Assembly (NCBI GenBank): GCA_028696455.1
Contig: JAQVGZ010000004.1
Coordinates: 26,430 to 90,429, forward strand
Source of the DNA: Desulfotomaculaceae bacterium
GTDB lineage: Bacteria; Bacillota; Desulfotomaculia; Desulfotomaculales; Pelotomaculaceae
Direction: 5' to 3'
Length of the DNA: 64,000 bases
Position numbers and translations under genes: made by a program
Notes under the pieces: generated by a model
Database searches by the model: none
What the model was told of the DNA's origin: nothing
Seen by the model: only the letters and a program-made list of their open reading frames with translations
Shown here: one piece after another, positions 28,988 to 38,253 of the stretch
How the letters are laid out: each line of letters opens with the position of its first letter
How positions within the stretch are numbered: the first letter of the stretch is position 1

Positions 28988-30547
28988 CTACTCGCTTTCC
29001 ACTATCTCCCTGGTTGCTGCAGGAAGGTTGTGAATTATATCTCCGGCTGTCAGCCCAGCCATGCCTTTCACCCTGACTCCCAGGTCACCAGCCAGGCCAT
29101 GGATAAAAGCACCCGCCGAGGCTGCCTGGACAGGTTCTAAACCCTGGGCAACAAGAGATGCGATTACTCCGGTTAGCACATCACCGCTACCACCGGTGGC
29201 CATACCGGGATTGCCGCTAGGGTTAATATAAATTGCCCCACTGGGGGCTGCTACCACCGTCCGGGCGCCTTTTAGCAACGTTACTACATTCCAGGTAACT
29301 GCTGCTTTTTCAGCAACTGATATCCGGTCCTCTTGAATTTCCTTAGTACTTATATCCAATAAGCGGGCCATCTCGCCCGGGTGGGGCGTTATTATTACCG
29401 GAGCCTGCACTTTTCTCATAGTTTCAACTTCCCCGGCCAGGGCGTTTAAAGCATCAGCATCCAACACACATGGAACCCGCACCGAAGGCAGCAATTCCCG
29501 CACCAGAGTCACCACTTCTGGCAAAGTGGATATTCCCGGGCCAAGGGCCAGTACGCTGGCGTTATCTAATAAGTTAAGAATGCTTTGACGAGCGCTTTGA
29601 CTCAGGCTGCCATTACCTGTGTCAGGTAATGGAACAGTCATTACCTCACTGAGTTTAGTCTCCAAAATATTGTGAAGGGACTCTGGCACTGCTACTGTAA
29701 TCAATCCTGCCCCGGTCCGGAGCGCGGCTTCACCAACCAAATAGGCAGCTCCCGTCATTCCCCGTGATCCAGCCACCACCAGTACCCGTCCAAAGCTCCC
29801 CTTATGGGCTGCCGGCGGGCGTGGGGGCAGCCATTCTTTAACCAATTCAGCAGTAATTATATAGCGCTGTGGCGCTTCTTTTTCAATAAGCATAGGTGGA
29901 ATTGAGATATCCACCACGTGTAGCTCACCAGTGTAAACTGCACCAGGCTCGAGAATCAGTCCCAATTTTGGAAGGGCAAAGGTAACTGTATGAGCTGCTT
30001 GAATACAAGGCCCGTGTACCTTGCCTGTATCAGCCTCCAAACCAGATGGAATATCTACGGATACTATCGGCTTGCCGCTTCCGTTCAGTACCTCAACGAT
30101 TCGCCCTGCCCGATCACTCATTTTGCCGTGAAAACCGGTGCCGTAAATAGCGTCAACGATTAAATCTGTGTTCATTAATACCAGGCGGACGATATTGATA
30201 CTATCACCCTGGTGCAACGAATAAATCCTTTGCCCCATCTTTTGCCATGCCTTAAGATTTATCGCTGCATCACCTTTAATGTCCTCAACATCAGCCAGTG
30301 CCAATACTTTAACTTCCGCCCCCATGTTAAATAGGTGGCGGGCTATTACGAAGCCGTCTCCCCCATTGTTTCCCTTTCCTACAAACACTGTTACTACCTT
30401 GCCACGTACGTTGTTACCAAGCACCTGTCTGATTACTTCAACTACCTGACGCCCGGCATTTTCCATTAGGACCACGCCAGGCACTCCGTACTCCTCGATG
30501 GTTTTCTGGTCAAGTTTTTTCATTTCAGCAGCAGTTATAACCCGCAA
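28988..30547 (-). CDS. nnr: Bifunctional NAD(P)H-hydrate epimerase / ADP-dependent dehydratase
   Basis: VGKGNNGGDGFVIARHL; TPHPGEMARLL; NPSGNPGMATGGSGDVLTG. Confidence 0.95.
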   Translation of the reverse strand: MRVITAAEMKKLDQKTIEEYGVPGVVLMENAGRQVVEVIRQVLGNNVRGKVVTVFVGKGNNGGDGFVIARHLFNMGAEVKVLALADVEDIKGDAAINLKAWQKMGQRIYSLHQGDSINIVRLVLMNTDLIVDAIYGTGFHGKMSDRAGRIVEVLNGSGKPIVSVDIPSGLEADTGKVHGPCIQAAHTVTFALPKLGLILEPGAVYTGELHVVDISIPPMLIEKEAPQRYIITAELVKEWLPPRPPAAHKGSFGRVLVVAGSRGMTGAAYLVGEAALRTGAGLITVAVPESLHNILETKLSEVMTVPLPDTGNGSLSQSARQSILNLLDNASVLALGPGISTLPEVVTLVRELLPSVRVPCVLDADALNALAGEVETMRKVQAPVIITPHPGEMARLLDISTKEIQEDRISVAEKAAVTWNVVTLLKGARTVVAAPSGAIYINPSGNPGMATGGSGDVLTGVIASLVAQGLEPVQAASAGAFIHGLAGDLGVRVKGMAGLTAGDIIHNLPAATREIVESE

Positions 30548-30972
30548 GTTTTCACGCCTCCCTCTCTTACAGCTACCGCAAAAGCCAGAGACCTGCCCCG
30601 GTCATGGGATATGCTCAGCAACATCCTGATGATTCCTTTTTCAGCCGCCAGGACGGCAGTGGCGCCATGTAGCAGTACAAGAGGACCATTTTCGTCCTTC
30701 CGGCTGATCTCGATATCAGTCCAATGCGATCCGGTAAGACCGGTGCCCATAGCTTTCAGCACTGCCTCCTTTGCAGCAAAACGCGCCGCGTAGCAGGCAA
30801 AGCGGTCACGCCTGGAATCACAAAAACTTCGTTCGGAAGCTGTAAATACTCTTTTCAAAAAACGGTCACCACTACGCTGTACCGCTTTTTCTATCCTTTC
30901 GATCTCAATTATAACCGTACCTATACCGGCTATTCCAATAATCGTCAAATCACCTTCATTGTTCCCAAGCAA
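30535..30972 (-). CDS. acpS: Holo-[acyl-carrier-protein] synthase (with Asp8-equivalent to Val substitution)
   Basis: GIAGIGTVIIEIERI, AARFAAKEAVLKAMGTG, LLSISHDRGRSLAFAVA. Confidence 0.88.
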   Translation of the reverse strand: MLGNNEGDLTIIGIAGIGTVIIEIERIEKAVQRSGDRFLKRVFTASERSFCDSRRDRFACYAARFAAKEAVLKAMGTGLTGSHWTDIEISRKDENGPLVLLHGATAVLAAEKGIIRMLLSISHDRGRSLAFAVAVREGGVKTCGL

Positions 30973-31170
30973 GTTCTACACTCCTATAAGCTGTTTTATT
31001 TTAGTCATTAAAAAGAAAAAACTCCCAGGGGGGAAACTAACAGCGTTTTTGCAATAAGTTTTTAACATCTATACCCGGCAGCCTTCATAATAAGCTATTC
31101 CACCATTACACGCAAGCATTCCTGAAGAATAGTGAATCTAGTTCACTATTTATTTTTAAGTGATCTTAGG

Positions 31171-31977
31171 TTAAAAACCTAAAATCTTTCGAAGTTTTTT
31201 TGCCTGCGCCCGGCTTACCGGTACTTCGCTTCCTTCCTTATCTTCAACGATAAGGTTATAGGTCCCGTTGAAAAAGGGTACGATTTCTTTCACTTTATGC
31301 AGATTCACTAAATAACAGCGATGGGTTCGAAAAAAAATTTGCTGGTTAAGTCTGGCTTCCAGCTCCTTTAATGTAAAACGGGTAAAAAGCTTATCATTGT
31401 CAGTTTTGATGTAAACGTAATCATGTTCAGTAAAAGCATAGAATATATCTGATTCAGTTACTAGAACAATCTTACCCTGTTTCCCCGCTGGAATGCGGTC
31501 TATTTTAATATAGTTTGAGCTCTTTTGCTGCGCTGGTTTCGGCATATTCTTTCTGACAGGCCTACCCGGGGAATCAGTCGTTGCTGCCAATTCAGCCAGA
31601 ATAGCCGCGTTTTGCACTAATTTGGTCACCTTGTTTATCGCCCTTTTTAAGCGCGCCGGGTCCACTGGCTTTAACAAGTAGTCTACAGCGTTTACTTCAA
31701 AAGCAGAAAACGCATATTCCTCACAAGTGGTGACAACTATTATATGAGGTTGTATTTGCAGGTCCTGGAGATTTTTTATCAGTTCCATGCCACTAATCCC
31801 TGGTTTGGCCAGGTCAAGAAAAAGAACCTGGTATTTTAGCGCCTTAATTAACTCTAAAGCCTCATGGGCATTAGTTGCTTCACCGATGACTTCAATATTG
31901 CTGGAATTGCTCAGAGCTAACCGTAACTCCTGCCTGGCAGGATAATCGTCGTCGACAATCAGCGCCTTGAGCTTCAC
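31171..31977 (-). CDS. LytTR-family response regulator
   Basis: Receiver VDDDYPARQEL / FLDLAKPGISG plus C-terminal LytTR domain (FFRTHRCYLVNLHKVKEI); GTG start. Confidence 0.92.
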   Translation of the reverse strand: MKLKALIVDDDYPARQELRLALSNSSNIEVIGEATNAHEALELIKALKYQVLFLDLAKPGISGMELIKNLQDLQIQPHIIVVTTCEEYAFSAFEVNAVDYLLKPVDPARLKRAINKVTKLVQNAAILAELAATTDSPGRPVRKNMPKPAQQKSSNYIKIDRIPAGKQGKIVLVTESDIFYAFTEHDYVYIKTDNDKLFTRFTLKELEARLNQQIFFRTHRCYLVNLHKVKEIVPFFNGTYNLIVEDKEGSEVPVSRAQAKKLRKILGF

Positions 31978-32382
31978 CGGTGAGACCCCCCTTCTCAATA
32001 AACACAAATGCCCTGTTTGTCTTAATCGTTAATAATTTGAGTCCAAAAGGCTCACTTAAACAGTTTTTGCAAACGTTAGCTAACCTTGCTAAGATATTTA
32101 TATTTTATCTCTTTAATATGCTTACTTTTCTAAACATTATATGTATTCCACGCTATACTCCTATTTCCTTTTCATAAGTAAAAATAATCCCTCATAAGTG
32201 GGATTATTTATGAATACGTTTAATTCTAGTCTTTAATCTGCAATCAAGGTTCCACTTAAGTTAATATTGTCGATTAATTGGAAATTTAAAAGCAACAATA
32301 TCATAAAGTAGTAAAACATCTTATTTACTTTAATTCAACTAATATTGCTCATCAAACTCTTTAGCATAAAGGTATAAACGAT

Positions 32383-33591
32383 TTACACTGCCGCGCGGCG
32401 TAAAGCTATCACTTCGTTTAAAATTCTGTGTGCCAGGTCTAGTTTATCCATTTTAGGTAAGGAGATTACCCTGCCGTCAGGGAAAACCAGCTTAGCAATA
32501 TTAGTATCTGTACTGAACCCCGCCCCGGGCAAAGTGACATCATTGGCCACTAATAATTCCAAGTTTTTTGCTGCTACCTTTTGGTGAGCATTTTTCTCTA
32601 AATCCTCAGTTTCGGCCGCAAAGCCGACCAGCAATTGATGTTTCTTGATTCTGCCAAGTTCCGCCAGAATATCAGGGTTTTTTTCCAATTCAATGGTTAA
32701 GGTTTCTTCATGCTTTTTTATTTTTTGTGTTGCAGCTATCTTAGGACGATAGTCAGCAACAGCGGCACACATTACAACAACATCAACTGATGAAAATCTT
32801 TCCATAACGGCAATATGCATTTCCGCTGCTGTTTGCACCGGAACCACTTCGACACCGGCAGGAGGTTTCAGTACTACCGGACCGCTTACAAGGATGACTC
32901 GGGCTCCGCGTCTGGCTGCGGCCTCTGCTAAAGCAAAGCCCATTTTACCTGAGCTCTTATTAGTTAGGTATCGAACCGGATCAACTGGTTCTACCGTGGG
33001 CCCAGCGGTAACCATTACTGATAGTCCTTTAAAATCACCCTCGTTGGCCAGGATAGAATTAATTCTATCTATAATTAGCTCCAGATCGGCTAACCTGCCG
33101 CGGCCTTCGGCGCCACAAGCCAGCCGGCCTACGCTGGGCTCAACAAAGTGATAGCCCAGGTCGCGTAAACTGGCTAAATTACGCTGTACTATCCGGTTAT
33201 TGTACATATTTACGTTCATGGCCGGACAGATAATTACCGGGCAACCTGCTGCCATCACTACAGTGGAAATTAAATCATCAGCAATACCACAGGCGATCTT
33301 ACCAATAATATTTGCTGTAGCCGGAGCCAAGATCACCAAATCAGACGATGCTGCTAGATCTATGTGTTGAACTGTACCGCCTGCCGGCCGCTCAAATAAG
33401 TCTGTGTACACCCGGTGCCCGGAGAGAGTCTGGAAGGTGAGTGGTGTGACGAATTCTTGGGCAGACTTGGTCATCATCACCCGTATGGAGGCGCCAGCGG
33501 CAGCAAGGTAGCTTACCAACTGGGCTACCTTATAAACAGCGATTCCACCAGTTACACCGATAGTGATATTTTTTCCAGACAGCATATCCAT
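32383..33591 (-). CDS. coaBC: Bifunctional phosphopantothenoylcysteine decarboxylase/synthase
   Basis: GVTGGIAVYK, HIDLAASSDLVILAPATANIIGK, PAMNVNMY, NKSSGKMG, AAVADYRP. Confidence 0.97.
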   Translation of the reverse strand: MDMLSGKNITIGVTGGIAVYKVAQLVSYLAAAGASIRVMMTKSAQEFVTPLTFQTLSGHRVYTDLFERPAGGTVQHIDLAASSDLVILAPATANIIGKIACGIADDLISTVVMAAGCPVIICPAMNVNMYNNRIVQRNLASLRDLGYHFVEPSVGRLACGAEGRGRLADLELIIDRINSILANEGDFKGLSVMVTAGPTVEPVDPVRYLTNKSSGKMGFALAEAAARRGARVILVSGPVVLKPPAGVEVVPVQTAAEMHIAVMERFSSVDVVVMCAAVADYRPKIAATQKIKKHEETLTIELEKNPDILAELGRIKKHQLLVGFAAETEDLEKNAHQKVAAKNLELLVANDVTLPGAGFSTDTNIAKLVFPDGRVISLPKMDKLDLAHRILNEVIALRRAAV

Positions 33592-33600
33592 CCTCCCTGA

Positions 33601-33807
33601 CTACTTGATGCTTGAACTAGCCCTCTTCCACTTGACTTTGTTTTGTGCTATTTCTTGTAAAGCAATGGTTACCGGCTTATTAAAAGCGTCTTTGGACTCA
33701 GCGCTTCCTCTCTCGGTGAGTACCCTGGCCCGTTTTGCCGCCACTACCACCAGAGTATACCGGCTGTCTACCTTTTCAATAAGCTCATCGAGAGTTGTTT
33801 GGTTCAT
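33601..33807 (-). CDS. rpoZ: RNA polymerase omega subunit
   Basis: LDELIEKVDSRYTLVVVAAKRARVL between coaBC and gmk. Confidence 0.93.
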   Translation of the reverse strand: MNQTTLDELIEKVDSRYTLVVVAAKRARVLTERGSAESKDAFNKPVTIALQEIAQNKVKWKRASSSIK

Positions 33808-33826
33808 AACTTCTCCTCACTTAACA

Positions 33827-34447
33827 CTACTGTGCAAATTGTTCAAAAAAAGTTTTGAAGTGCCTTGGGCGTGACTTTTCAGCAGTTATTACTGCCTGGA
33901 CCTTGTCCACTGCCCGCTCAATATAATCATTAATTACCACATAATCGTAACGGGTGGCTAGCTTCAACTCATCGATCGTACAGCTTAAGCGCCTCTGGAT
34001 TTCCTCCAGAGAATCAGTACCCCTCGCGATCAAGCGTGATTCCAGTTCAAACTTAGTTGGGGGTGCAATGAAAATGAGCACTGCTTCTGGTAATTTTTCT
34101 TTTACCTGAAGAGCACCTTGTATATCTATTTCGAGTATAACATCGCTTCCCTTGTCAAGTGTTTCCAGTACAAATTGCCGTGATGTCCCGTAATAATTTC
34201 CATAAACCTTCGCCCATTCAAGAAACTGATCTTCCTGGATCATTTTCTCAAAATCCTGTTTTTTTAAAAAATAATAGTGTTCTCCTTCTATTTCACCATT
34301 TCTTGGAAACCTTGTTGTTGTTGAAACAGACAACCGTAAAGCAGGATTTTCCTGCTGTAGAGCTCTACAAATAGTACCTTTTCCAGTTCCTGAAGGTCCT
34401 GAAATAACAAATAACACGCCTTTTTGCGACTCGGCTGACTGGCTCAT
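33827..34447 (-). CDS. gmk: Guanylate kinase
   Basis: VISGPSGTGKGTI, STTTRFPRNGEIEGEHYYFL. Confidence 0.97.
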   Translation of the reverse strand: MSQSAESQKGVLFVISGPSGTGKGTICRALQQENPALRLSVSTTTRFPRNGEIEGEHYYFLKKQDFEKMIQEDQFLEWAKVYGNYYGTSRQFVLETLDKGSDVILEIDIQGALQVKEKLPEAVLIFIAPPTKFELESRLIARGTDSLEEIQRRLSCTIDELKLATRYDYVVINDYIERAVDKVQAVITAEKSRPRHFKTFFEQFAQ

Positions 34448-34448
34448 T

Positions 34449-34724
34449 TTAATCGGACACATCCTCAGCCTGAGGCGGGGTTTCTTTGGACACCAAACGA
34501 TGGGCTACAGTTTCCGGTTGTACGGCTGAAAGAATCACGTGGTCACTATCAGCGATAATAACTGCCCTAGTACGGCGACCGTAAGTCGCGTCTATTAACA
34601 TACCCCGGTCTCGCGCTTCGGTAATAATTCTTTTTATCGGGGCTGATTCAGGACTGACAATAGAGATAATCCGGTTTGCTGATACAATGTTGCCGAAACC
34701 GATATTAATTAACTTGATCTCCAT
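34449..34724 (-). CDS. remA: RemA-like DUF370 regulator
   Basis: [51 protein letters not shown]. Confidence 0.94.
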   Translation of the reverse strand: MEIKLINIGFGNIVSANRIISIVSPESAPIKRIITEARDRGMLIDATYGRRTRAVIIADSDHVILSAVQPETVAHRLVSKETPPQAEDVSD

Positions 34725-34775
34725 ACTACTTCCCCCTTATATTGTCTTCCGCGGGAACACCTTATGCCGGTCTGT

Positions 34776-35654
34776 CTATTCTATATTCTGAACCTGCTCT
34801 CTCAATTTTTCCAGCTCACTTTTCACTTCTACGGACAGTCGGCTGATTTCCAAATCATTCGCTTTTGATGCAATTGTATTAATTTCCCTGTTCATTTCTT
34901 GAATTAAAAAATCCAATTTTCGCCCAACAGCCTGACCGGTACCAAAGCAAGCATAAGCCTGACTCAAGTGGCTGTCTAAACGTACAGTTTCCTCGGTAAT
35001 GTTAGATCGTTCAGCGAATAAGGCTACCTCTGCGGCTAAATGGTTAGCGTCCATGCTGCTATCCTGGATAAAATCATTCAGACGCGCTTCAAGTCTGGCC
35101 TTATATTCCTCAATTACTACAGGTGCTCTCTCCCGGATTTTTAGATTAAGTTTTGTGATCAGTCCTACTCTTTGCCAGAGGTCACTAGCCAGACGTTCTC
35201 CCTCGGCAATCCGCATCTGGACTAAATTCTCCAGGGCCATTTCTATCGATTCCTGCAAGGATGGCCACCATTCATCCAAGTTACCAGCAGTTTCTTCCAA
35301 TGATAGCACACCCGGCATGGCAACCAGATGTTTTAGTTTTATTTTACCTTCAACACCAAGGTCTTCCTGGAGGTCTTTCATTGCCTTATAATACGACGCT
35401 GCTAATGCTTTGTCAACTTTTACAGCGGTAGTTTTATCACCACAATCTTCCACTACAAAAAAACCGTCAACCCGCCCACGAGTGACCCATAATTGAATCA
35501 AGCGTTTGATCCGGTCCTCTATTGGCATTAATGAACGTGGCAGCCGTAATACTATTTCGCTAAAGCGGTGGTTTAATGCCTTGAGCTCCACAGTGAATTT
35601 TTTGCCATGTGCAACGGATTCTCCCCTGCCATAACCGGTCATACTTTTTAACAA
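34776..35654 (-). CDS. YicC-family endoribonuclease
   Basis: KSMTGYGRGE...LNHRFSEIVLRLPR; C-terminal DUF1732 EMNREINTIASKANDLEIS. Confidence 0.94.
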   Translation of the reverse strand: MLKSMTGYGRGESVAHGKKFTVELKALNHRFSEIVLRLPRSLMPIEDRIKRLIQLWVTRGRVDGFFVVEDCGDKTTAVKVDKALAASYYKAMKDLQEDLGVEGKIKLKHLVAMPGVLSLEETAGNLDEWWPSLQESIEMALENLVQMRIAEGERLASDLWQRVGLITKLNLKIRERAPVVIEEYKARLEARLNDFIQDSSMDANHLAAEVALFAERSNITEETVRLDSHLSQAYACFGTGQAVGRKLDFLIQEMNREINTIASKANDLEISRLSVEVKSELEKLREQVQNIE

Positions 35655-35831
35655 TTCTCCACCACCCGGTACTATAACGATTTTGTTTCTTCCCAATATT
35701 ATTGTCTATTGCAATTGAATTAATTTAGCCAAATGGAAATCTGAATAACATTCGCTTTTAACCGGAAGAAATCCTTCACTATAAAAAAGAAAACAGGCTG
35801 ACAAATAATTCACTTAACCATTCCAAAACGT

Positions 35832-37025
35832 TTAATAAATTCTTTCCATTAGAGTTGTTATCCTGTCCATGCCTTCTCTGATATTGTCCATAGAAACAGC
35901 ATAAGATAGGCGAAGACAGCTATCATTTCCAAAAGCAACACCAGGTACTACTGCTACTTGTGTTTCTTCCAAAAGGACTGTAGCCAGGTCAGTGGCGCAG
36001 TTAATAACTGATCCTTTAAACGTTTTTTTGAAATATGACTTTACATTGGGGAATAAGTAAAAGGCGCCGCCCGGTCGGTTACAGGTGATTCCTGGAATAG
36101 ACAGTAATCGTTCCAGCATGTAGTTTCTCCGCTGGGTATACTCCTCAACCATTCTATTAATAGGTTCTTGATCCCCACATAGTGCTGCCACACTGGCCGC
36201 CTGAGCAATAGATGTTGGGTTTGAGGTAGAATGGCTTTGCAAACTGGCCATAGCACTTGCCACGGATGATGGAGCGGCAGCGTAACCAATCCGCCACCCG
36301 GTCATAGCGTAAGCTTTGGAAACAGCGTTAATAACTACCGTACGCTCTTTCAAGTCAGGCGAAATTGATGCAATACTAACGTGGCGGAGTCCGTCATAGA
36401 GTATTTTCTCATATACTTCGTCGGAAATAATTGTAATGTCATGCCTGACAATAACCTCTCCCAGTGCCCTTAGCTCTGCTTCAGAATACACCGCACCAGT
36501 TGGATTACCCGGGGTGTTTAAAATTAACAGACGAGTGCGCTGGTTAATAACAGACTCCAGCTCTGCCGGTGTTATCTTAAAACCGTTAATCTCCTGTGTT
36601 TCCACTATTTTTGCTTCGGCGCCGGCCAGCTTTATTTGTTCTAAATAACTTACCCAGTACGGAGCGGGCAATATAACCTCATCACCTGCATGAACAAGGA
36701 CCTGAATGGCGTTGAAAAGAGAATGCTTGGCGCCGGCAGAAGCAACGATTTGGGATGGTTGATATTCCAGACCCTGATCAACTTTAAATTTGCTACATAT
36801 TGCCTCTTTTAATTCATTAGTACCCGCAACTGGCGTATATTTGGTCATACCGCTCCAAATAGCAGCTACAGCAGCATGTTTAATATGATCAGGGGTGTCA
36901 AAATCCGGTTCTCCTGCCCCAAAGCCCACTACACTTATACCACTTGCTTTCATGGCTTTAGCCTTTGCATCTATTGACATGGTCGGGGACGGGTTGAGCA
37001 TAAGCGCTCTATCGGATAATCTCAT
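35832..37025 (-). CDS. PLP-dependent aminotransferase (aspartate aminotransferase-like)
   Basis: GAGEPDFDTPDHIK, NTPGNPTGAVYSE, NAVSKAYAMTGWRIGY. Confidence 0.95.
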   Translation of the reverse strand: MRLSDRALMLNPSPTMSIDAKAKAMKASGISVVGFGAGEPDFDTPDHIKHAAVAAIWSGMTKYTPVAGTNELKEAICSKFKVDQGLEYQPSQIVASAGAKHSLFNAIQVLVHAGDEVILPAPYWVSYLEQIKLAGAEAKIVETQEINGFKITPAELESVINQRTRLLILNTPGNPTGAVYSEAELRALGEVIVRHDITIISDEVYEKILYDGLRHVSIASISPDLKERTVVINAVSKAYAMTGWRIGYAAAPSSVASAMASLQSHSTSNPTSIAQAASVAALCGDQEPINRMVEEYTQRRNYMLERLLSIPGITCNRPGGAFYLFPNVKSYFKKTFKGSVINCATDLATVLLEETQVAVVPGVAFGNDSCLRLSYAVSMDNIREGMDRITTLMERIY

Positions 37026-37364
37026 CCTAATACTCCTCCTTAGTAAATAACCCACAAAAATATATTCTTATGCTAAATCTAAATATATATGACATTTTAT
37101 CTATTGCTGGCCAAAATATCTACTAATACATTTTACCATCATGCATGAAAGTTGCAACAATATCATAATGTATTACATAAATATTCACAGTTTCAGTATA
37201 TGACTATTGCAATAATGGCCAATATTAACATCAAATGTAAATCGTACTAAAGAATAAATATAAATTGGGAGCTTATTACATTAGCCTGACAGATACGTAC
37301 AAAAAAGCGGGCAGGTTACCATTATGTACACCGCTCGCTTTTAGCGATTAAATATACTATATAT

Positions 37365-38204
37365 TTACAGCACCTGGTACTCTCCGGTAAAAACTTCTTC
37401 AGCAGGGCCAGTCATATAGACATGATTATCCGCACCCCACTCAATTAGTAACTCTCCGGTCTTTAAATGTACCGTCACCCGTCTGCTGGTAAAACCATTC
37501 AGCGCACAGGCGACTACCGCAGCGCAGGCCCCAGTCCCGCATGCCATAGTCTCCCCGGCGCCTCTTTCCCAGACTCTCATTTTAATTTCTTTAAGATTTA
37601 CCAATTGAATAAACTCAACGTTTGTCCTGTTGGGAAACGCACTGTGTCTCTCCAGGACAGGACCGACCACAGACAGGGGGATACGTTCCACATCTGGAAC
37701 TACAACAATGCAGTGAGGGTTACCCATCGATACCGCAGTAACCTGATAGGTGATCCCACCGGCCTCCAGCGGTTCACTGATAACCCGGCCAGAAGGTCCA
37801 GTCATTGGTATTTCCAGGCGGTCCAGATGTGGTTCCCCCATGTCAACCCGGACCAGTTTTACCTGATCATTGGCGGTGATCAATTCGGTATGCAGGATAC
37901 CGGCAAGGGTATCCACCTTGATCTGATTTTTATTGACAAGGCCGTGTTCAAAAAGGTACTTGGCCGCACATCGGATCGCATTTCCGCACATTTCTGCCTC
38001 ACTACCGTCCGGGTTAAAAATGCGCATTTTAACATCGGCGGTTTCCGATGGGAGAAGCACTACCAGGCCATCAGCACCAATGCCATAGTGCCGGTCACAC
38101 AAACGTAAGGCAAGTTTTGACAAATCTCTTGTTTCTATATTTTCCTCGAAACAGTCTACCAAAATAAAATCGTTACCCAGACCATGTACCTTAGTAAATC
38201 GCAA
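37365..38204 (-). CDS. dapF: Diaminopimelate epimerase
   Basis: [34 protein letters not shown]. Confidence 0.97.
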   Translation of the reverse strand: MRFTKVHGLGNDFILVDCFEENIETRDLSKLALRLCDRHYGIGADGLVVLLPSETADVKMRIFNPDGSEAEMCGNAIRCAAKYLFEHGLVNKNQIKVDTLAGILHTELITANDQVKLVRVDMGEPHLDRLEIPMTGPSGRVISEPLEAGGITYQVTAVSMGNPHCIVVVPDVERIPLSVVGPVLERHSAFPNRTNVEFIQLVNLKEIKMRVWERGAGETMACGTGACAAVVACALNGFTSRRVTVHLKTGELLIEWGADNHVYMTGPAEEVFTGEYQVL

Positions 38205-38253
38205 GTTAATGCCTCCCTACCAATATAACAAATTTTATTATATTTTATCTCAA

